Source: Ophiocordyceps camponoti-saundersi (nom. inval.) (taxonomy: Eukaryota; Ascomycota; Sordariomycetes; Hypocreales; Ophiocordycipitaceae). From it: a stretch of DNA of 64,000 bases. This document shows, one piece after another, positions 58,485 through 64,000 of this stretch. Location: contig PDHQ01000004.1 of the NCBI GenBank assembly GCA_003339415.1, forward strand, positions 494,207 to 558,206. Reading direction: 5' to 3'. The stretch's first letter is position 1; each line of letters opens with the position of its first letter. The translations under genes were made by a program, and so were the position numbers. The notes beneath the pieces were generated by a model. It was not told where the DNA came from. It saw only the letters and a list, made by a program, of their open reading frames with translations, and did not search any database.

Positions 58485-59514
58485 GGCAGGATACAGACCG
58501 GATACCTGTTCAGGACACAGAGGGCGCGGACGCCGAGAGGTAGCAGTCAGGTTTCTCCAACCAATTATTCACGCTGAATTGCAGGCGGGCACGGATCCAT
58601 GCTGGAGACGGGACCTTCAGTGGCTGCCTGGCAGCACCATCTCCTATTAGCCTAGTAGGTCGGGGGGCCCAGCCTCCCCTACAGGGTCCCCCCAGGGCAG
58701 GCCAGGAGTAGTGGCCGCTAATGCCGAGCATCTCCTCCTTTCGTCGTTCCTTGGTGCCCAAGCGGCCAAACCAGCCACTATCCTCGGCCGGGGAACCTGG
58801 TGACGGAATTATCTACATGAATAAGTTCACACGTCATTTCTCCTGCGCGATATCCAGAAGCTATGGGAGTATCCATATGACCGTATCCACCGACGATGTA
58901 ATAAGAAAAAAACACTCACACAGAATGGAAAAGGCTGGCCCTGGAAACACTCCCATCGCAAATCCTCGTCCCATCCTCACACACGTAGGCCTGAGACAAC
59001 AATGACGACACTCATCGGACTTCCGACAATGTCACAACAACCTTGCCTTCGACGTAAAATCAGAGTTATTTTCCATCGCGTCCGATGCAGTAACAAGGTC
59101 GAGTGTGTCGAACGCTCATTTCATGGTACCGGCACTGCCTCGCCCTCTAACCGCTGAAGCCCGGAGGGGAGAGTGAAGAGGGTTCGGAGCGCGGCACTGC
59201 ATCATACTGAGCACGAGAGTCTCATCATCTGCAGACGGTGTCAGCTGTGTCTTCTTTGTAATCTTTCATCGCAGGATGAGAGACGGACATTTACTTGAAG
59301 GAAGGGATATAGAGAGAAGAAAAGAAAGAGAAAGGAAAATTTCCTCCGCCAATTTTATACTCCACCTACCTACCTATCTAATCTATGGAAGTCACGTGGA
59401 TCAGCGTTAAAGAAAGAAATGCAAGTTCATATCTCTAGGGTAGGTAATTACACATGGTCGAAAAGATTTCCCACCGCCTTCAGCCGGCGATAACCTCAAT
59501 TGCCTCACCTTACA

Positions 59515-61767
59515 ATGCTTCGTCCGCGCCGATTAGGCGTCGCGCTTCGAAGATGGCCTTTCAAGTCTGTCCTCAAATACTCCTCGATTCCCCCCAGCTG
59601 CAACGGACCCAAAGAGCTCAAAGAACTCACACCCGGCCAAGCGTATGCGAGACGCGCCGAGCTCCTACGGCTCTGGCACTTGTGTAGGAGCCAGCAGCGT
59701 CGACTTCTCCGGGCCGCTTCTGACCGACAATTGCTTTAGACCATCGTCCAGACCAGCCAGTTGCCGACGCCACGCTCACTAGAGACTCGAGTAAACCTTT
59801 AGAGACCTTTGTGGGCTTCCTTGGCAAACGGAAAGACATTGGCAAACATCTCTCCTTCGCCAATCTCACCACTCCGGCTGGGGATGTGCTTCAGCTGTGC
59901 GCCAATGCCGAGCATGCCGCGGTCGCTCACTCAAAACTTCGAAACATTCCCGCCTTTTCGCCAGTTCGCGTTCGAGCCGTCGAGGAGGAAGAGGAGCCTG
60001 AGGAGGCATCCAACTCCCAAGATAAGCAGCCGTCCAAGTCTTCCACTCAGCAGGGCGACGAAACTAGACGCAGGCGTTCTCTCCTCTTGAACGAAATAAG
60101 ACCCCTCAACAGCGTCCCTGAAGGCTGGTTCGTTACGACCGATACCCGTTTCTCCCCCTCGGACCGTCATCTGCAGATACGTTTTCACCAGGAGCTGCAG
60201 GCGCGGCTGAAATTCAGGTCATGGCTCAAGGGCGAGATGACCAAGTACTTGATGGAGAAGCACTTCGTCGAGGTCGAGACGCCGACGCTCTTCAAGTCGA
60301 CACCCGAGGGCGCAAGAGAGTTCCTGGTTCCGACTCGCCACCAGGGCATGGCTTATGCACTGAGCCAGAGCCCGCAGCAGTACAAGCAGGTTCTCATGGC
60401 CAGCGGCATCCCGCGATACATGCAGTGGGCTCGCTGTTACCGGGACGAAGATGCGCGAACCGATAGGCAGCCCGAGTTTACCCAGGCGAGCACGCCCAAT
60501 CTCTCGCTGTAGCCGTCGAATCTGACGTCCTCAGCTCGACCTGGAATGGGCCTTTAGCAGCGCGGCTGAAGTCATCAAACACGTGAGCGATATGATCCTC
60601 TACGTCTTGAAGGCCTTGTGTCCGGCCAAGAACTACGAGACGATACATGAAGCGAGGATACCCGTCATCGATGCGCGCAGACAATCGTCATTCGCGTCGC
60701 CGACTCACTGCTTCACGAACATCACCTTTGCGGACAGCATTGCCGCCTACGGAACCGACCAGCCTGACTTGAGAATACCAAATCGAATCCACGCCTTGCC
60801 AGATCTGGAATCTAACCGCCAGTTTGTTGGTGTCATTAGCCGTCTCTCCGACCCGGTCGTCGAGGCTTTCACCCTTCGTCCCCAGAGCCGTTCGATCAAA
60901 GAAATTCGTCGGTTCGTCCGCAAGTTCATGGATGCTTTGCCTCAGGCTTTCGACAAAAACCCCGACGGGAAGCCTCAAATTCTCATCTGGGACGAGAGCC
61001 AGCCATTGAGAGGCTTGTCCTCGCTCGGACATGACTATCGAGAATTTCTTGAATCAATTCTAGGCCAAAGCGACTTTCAAGCCGGAGATCTCTTCGTATT
61101 TCAGGCTCGAAAGAAGCCCGCACCGGGACACATTCCCAGCTCGACGATGATCGGCAAGTTCCGAAAGCTGTTGTGGAATTCGCTTGTCGAGGAGGGTTTC
61201 TTGGCGAAACCGCGCCTCGGCCAACCGGGATCGCTGCAGTTCGCATGGGTGACCGAGTTCCCCATGTTCAAGCCCATCGAGAAGGGCGAGCCGGGACAGG
61301 GCGTGGCGGAGCTCCGCTGCTCGCACCATCCCTTTACCGCGCCGCTGTCTGGGAGGGATCTGGAACTCCTGTTCACGAAGCCGTTGGAGGCCAAGAGCGC
61401 GACCTATGACTTGGTGCTCAACGGCATCGAGATTGGAGGCGGGAGCCAGCGCAACCACGTCGCCGCCATACAGGAGTTTATCATGCGCGACATCCTGCGG
61501 ATGCCAGACGAAAAGGTTCAAGGCTTCAGCCATCTTCTGAATGCGCTTCGCGCTGGTTGCCCGCCGCACGCCGGCTTTGCCCTCGGCTTCGACCGGTTTG
61601 TGGCGCTGCTGTGCGACACCGGGACGGTCCGTGATGTCATCGCTTTCCCCAAGACGATGAAGGGCGAGGATCCTTTTGTGCAGTCGCCAGGAAAGCTCAG
61701 CGTGGAGCAGCTGGCGCCATATGGATTACAGCTTCGTGCTGGGCGTGATGATGAGCCCGATGTGTAA
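59515..61767 (+). CDS. MSD1: Mitochondrial aspartyl-tRNA synthetase
   Basis: Charges mitochondrial tRNA-Asp. Three exons (59515-59683, 59740-60485, 60535-61767) give 715 residues. The N terminus [20 protein letters not shown] is a mitochondrial presequence. [18 protein letters not shown] starts the anticodon-binding OB domain, with an acidic/Lys linker insertion. Class II motif 1 lies near [20 protein letters not shown], motif 2 is [18 protein letters not shown] joined to LDLEW, and motif 3 is [23 protein letters not shown] and FTAPLSGRD belong to the bacterial-type enzyme. Intron 2 (60486-60534, 49 nt) starts GC, not GT: CCCAG then GCGAGC, ending CCTCAG. The join it makes is required by motif 2. 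Confidence 0.93.
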
Positions 61768-62247
61768 CTTTGCCAGGTCCTCAGATGGGATGGATATTAA
61801 GGAAATCATGACTCTCTCTTCTACGACGGTTCCGGCATCTAAAAAGCATCAAGAGCGTTCATTGTATGGCAATTCTTAAGAGGCTGAAGTCTAGGAAACA
61901 TCTGCTCAATACTATATAAGAAGCAGGGAACCAAGCAACCCCCCCCCCTTTTCATCAGCGAGATCATGGCCAGGAATCGAGCAGAACAAGATGGGACTCG
62001 AGTCTACGAGAGAAAACTGAAGCAAGTCAAAGAAGCACGGTCGGATATTTCTTATTATACTATCGATACTAGAGACCGGAGTCAGAACCGCTTGGCGACA
62101 TCATAGAGTCATCTCATAGCCCCATCCATCATTAAACGTCTCCCAACATCCCTGAGCAAACAAAACCCCCCCTTTTTTCCCTCTTCACCCCTTTTCTTCC
62201 CGTCGTTTCTTCATCCGTCAACACTCATGATCCCCAACCCTAGCCAT
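61768..62247. other. Intergenic, convergent 3' flanks
   Basis: This contains a C9-10 run near 61940. No gene is supported. Confidence 0.5.
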
Positions 62248-64000
62248 CTAGTACGCGGAAGGCCCAGAGCTGTAGCTCTCGCCGCCGCCATAACCCTTGG
62301 GAGACTCGTAGGCCTTCTCAGCCTTGTAGCCGCCGCCGTAGCTGCTGCTCTCACCGCCGCCGTAGGGCTTGGGCGCCTCGTATCCCTTCTCGGGCTTGTA
62401 GCCGGTGCTGCCTCCGCCGTAGCTGCTCTTGGGAGCCTCGTAGCCGGAGCTGTAGCTGCTGCCGCCGGAGCTGTAGCTGCCGCCGCTCTCGCCTCCGCCG
62501 TAGGCCTTGGGGGCTTCGTATCCCTTCTCGGCCTTGTAGCCGGTGCTGCCTCCGCCGTAGCTGCTGCTCTCGCCGCCGTAGGACTTGGGAGCCTCGTAGC
62601 CGGTGCTGTAGCTGCTGCCGCCGGAGCTGTAGCTGCCGCCGCTCTCGCCGCCGCCGTAGGCCTTGGGGGCTTCGTATCCCTTCTCAGCCTTGTAGCCGCC
62701 GCCGTAGCTGCTGCTCTCGCCGCCACCGTAAGCCTTGGGGGCTTCGTATCCCTTCTCGGCCTTGTATCCGGTGCTGCCTCCTCCGTAGCTGCTGCCGCTG
62801 GAGCCGTAGCTGCTGGTGCTCTCGCCGCCGCCGTAGGACTTGGGGGCTTCGTAGCTGGTGGTGTAGCTCTCGCCTCCCTTAGGAGCGTCGTAGTTGCTTC
62901 CGGCGGGGGCGCCGTAGGTGTTGCCGTCAGCCTTGTAGCCGGTCACGAAGGTGTCAGGTCCGTAGGTGGTAGGAGCGCCGGTGTAGCCTTCGCTCTTGGA
63001 GCTGCCGCCGTAGTTGCCGTAGGTGTAGGAGTCGCCGCCCTTGGAGCCGCCGCCGTAAGAGCCGCCGCCGTAAGAGCCGCCGCCGTAAGAGCCACCACCG
63101 TAAGAGCCGCCACCGTAAGAGCCGCCGCCGTATCCGCCCTCAGCCTTGCCGCAGCCGCCACCGTAAGAGCTGCCACCGGAGCCGTAAGAGCCGCCGCCAT
63201 AGCCACCCTCAGACTTGCCACCGTAGGAGCTGCCGCCGGAGCCGTAAGAGCCAGAGTCGGAGCCGTAAGAGCCGCCGCCGTAGGAGCTGCCACCGGAGCC
63301 GTAAGAGCCGGAAGAGCCGCCGCCGTAAGAGCTGCCGCCGTAGCTGCCCGAGGTCTTTCCGTAGCTGCTGCTGCTGCTGTGGCTGCCGCCGCCGCCGCTC
63401 TTGTAGGTTGTGGTCTTGTAGCCGCTAGGGGGAGAGGCCTTGGTCGCGACCTCGGTGCTGTTACGCTTGAAGAGGGCATAGTTGTTCACCGGGCTTCCCT
63501 TCTTTCCCTTCTTGTCCTTCTTGCCCTTCTTGCCTTCGGGCTTCTTCTCGGGGATCTCCTCGACGGGCTTGTCGTACTTCTCGGGGTCGGGGCCCTCTAC
63601 CTTGCCGACTTCGTCCACAACGCTCTCGAGAGGCTCAGCGGGAGAGCTGGGCTCGACGGGCAGATCGCCACCACCATTGTATGCCGGGACAGCGACGACA
63701 TCCTCTCCACCGTCCTCGACGTTGTTCTTGTGGCCGCCCTTCTTGTGACCCTTCTTGTGACCGTAGTTACCAGAGTTGCGAGACATCTCCTCGATGGTCC
63801 TGCGGTAGGCCTTGGCGGTGGGCGTGTAAGTGCTGTATTCGTCCTCTGCTTCGTACTGGCCGCAGAGGTAGCTGAGGCCGAGACCACCGATATCTGTTTT
63901 CCGCCCACCATCAGTTTTTTCCTGTCCTTGAGAGTGAAAAGAGAAGAAGAAGAGGAGAAGAAAGACTTACCAGCTCCGAGCTCCCTGATGATCTTGCTGT
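62248..64000 (-). CDS. Gly/Tyr/Ser repeat protein, 5' end beyond the window
   Basis: Two exons are visible, 63971-64000 (continuing past the edge) and 62248-63893, joined by a GTAAGT/AACAG intron that gives SKIIRELGADIGGLGLSYLCG. A segment EAEDEYSTYTPTAKAYRRT follows, then basic runs (GHKKGHKKGGHKNN; GKKGKKDKKGKKG). The last about 400 residues are repeats. First come many YGGGS/SSYGGG units; then imperfect units of about 25-35 residues containing GYKAEKGYEAPK and YGGGES, ending SYSSGPSAY. There is one Cys in the repeat zone. Composition resembles structural, adhesive or phase-separating proteins. The true N terminus, including any signal peptide, lies outside, so localisation is unknown. Confidence 0.75.

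Larger units (their letters stand above)
58103..58485. mobile_element. 383-bp MITE with long inverted repeats, Mutator-like
   Basis: Terminal inverted repeats of 125 bp, 58104-58228 and 58360-58484, match in all but one position. They start AGTACTATGTCAAGCTGACC. The 131-bp core is very AT-rich (TTAAATATATTAATTT, AATAATAAAATAC). GCAGGATAC stands on both sides (58094-58102 and 58486-58494), a perfect 9-bp target duplication. Long inverted repeats with 9-bp duplications are the hallmark of Mutator-like elements; the small size and lack of coding capacity make it a non-autonomous MITE. The family assignment is inference from these features. Confidence 0.82.
57839..59514. other. Intergenic region holding an inverted-repeat mobile element
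   Basis: The element lies at 58103-58485. A GGAT microsatellite occurs at 58030-58070. No gene is supported in the remaining sequence up to the aspartyl-tRNA synthetase start. Confidence 0.55.

Noticed and set aside
58022..58650. Two frames encoding the same 36-residue peptide from opposite strands
   Set aside because: They are readings of the two arms of the inverted-repeat element, not genes.

Overview
The window is nuclear DNA of a filamentous ascomycete (Pezizomycotina). The gene set and protein flavour fit a Sordariomycete, perhaps Hypocreales, but that placement is inference. Evidence for a fungus: single-exon or few-exon genes with short introns (about 49-100 bp) that have GTRNGT-type donors and CTGAC/CTAAC-like branch points, a fungal-type NADP mannitol dehydrogenase, kexin, an HMG-CoA reductase with a sterol-sensing region, a Bsd2-type adaptor, and long CT/GA, CATA and GGTA microsatellite tracts between genes. 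All coordinates below were spliced by eye; each multi-exon model given as complete sums to a whole number of codons.

Layout. 1-14 kb: a GPI-type small secreted protein, protein-L-isoaspartate methyltransferase, Bsd2-like adaptor, Cbp6-like complex III assembly factor, mitochondrial citrate carrier, two small secreted proteins, mannitol dehydrogenase, FKBP12 and a YhhN/TMEM86 membrane protein. 15-26.5 kb: HMG-CoA reductase tail to tail with nicotinamidase, two unrecognised genes, a tRNA-Lys(CTT), and the mitochondrial phosphate carrier. 27-35.5 kb: kexin, sorting nexin Snx4 and the LETM1 protein Mdm38. 35.7-36.6 kb: a compact element with two identical 160-bp direct terminal repeats and a 5-bp target duplication. 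37.6-46.2 kb: an MFS monocarboxylate-type transporter, mitochondrial adenylate kinase, a KDEL-receptor-like protein and a LicD-type phosphotransferase. 46.8-50 kb: an accessory-looking pair, a divergent protein kinase whose 5' end cannot be resolved and an unrecognised basic protein. 51-62 kb: a CENP-U/Ame1-like kinetochore protein, NudC, TFB3/MAT1, an AP180-type clathrin adaptor, a 383-bp inverted-repeat element with 9-bp target duplication, and mitochondrial aspartyl-tRNA synthetase. The right edge holds the 3' part of a Gly/Tyr/Ser repeat protein.

Most genes are unrelated housekeeping functions and there is no operon or biosynthetic cluster. Recurring themes are mitochondrial carriers and biogenesis (citrate, phosphate, Mdm38, Cbp6, adenylate kinase, Asp-tRNA synthetase) and Golgi/endosome trafficking (kexin, Snx4, Bsd2, AP180, KDEL-receptor-like protein). 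The most notable things are the two non-autonomous mobile elements with intact target duplications, two GC-AG introns, a 10-nt micro-exon, paired MluI cell-cycle boxes in front of the kinetochore gene, and the kinase/unknown gene pair.
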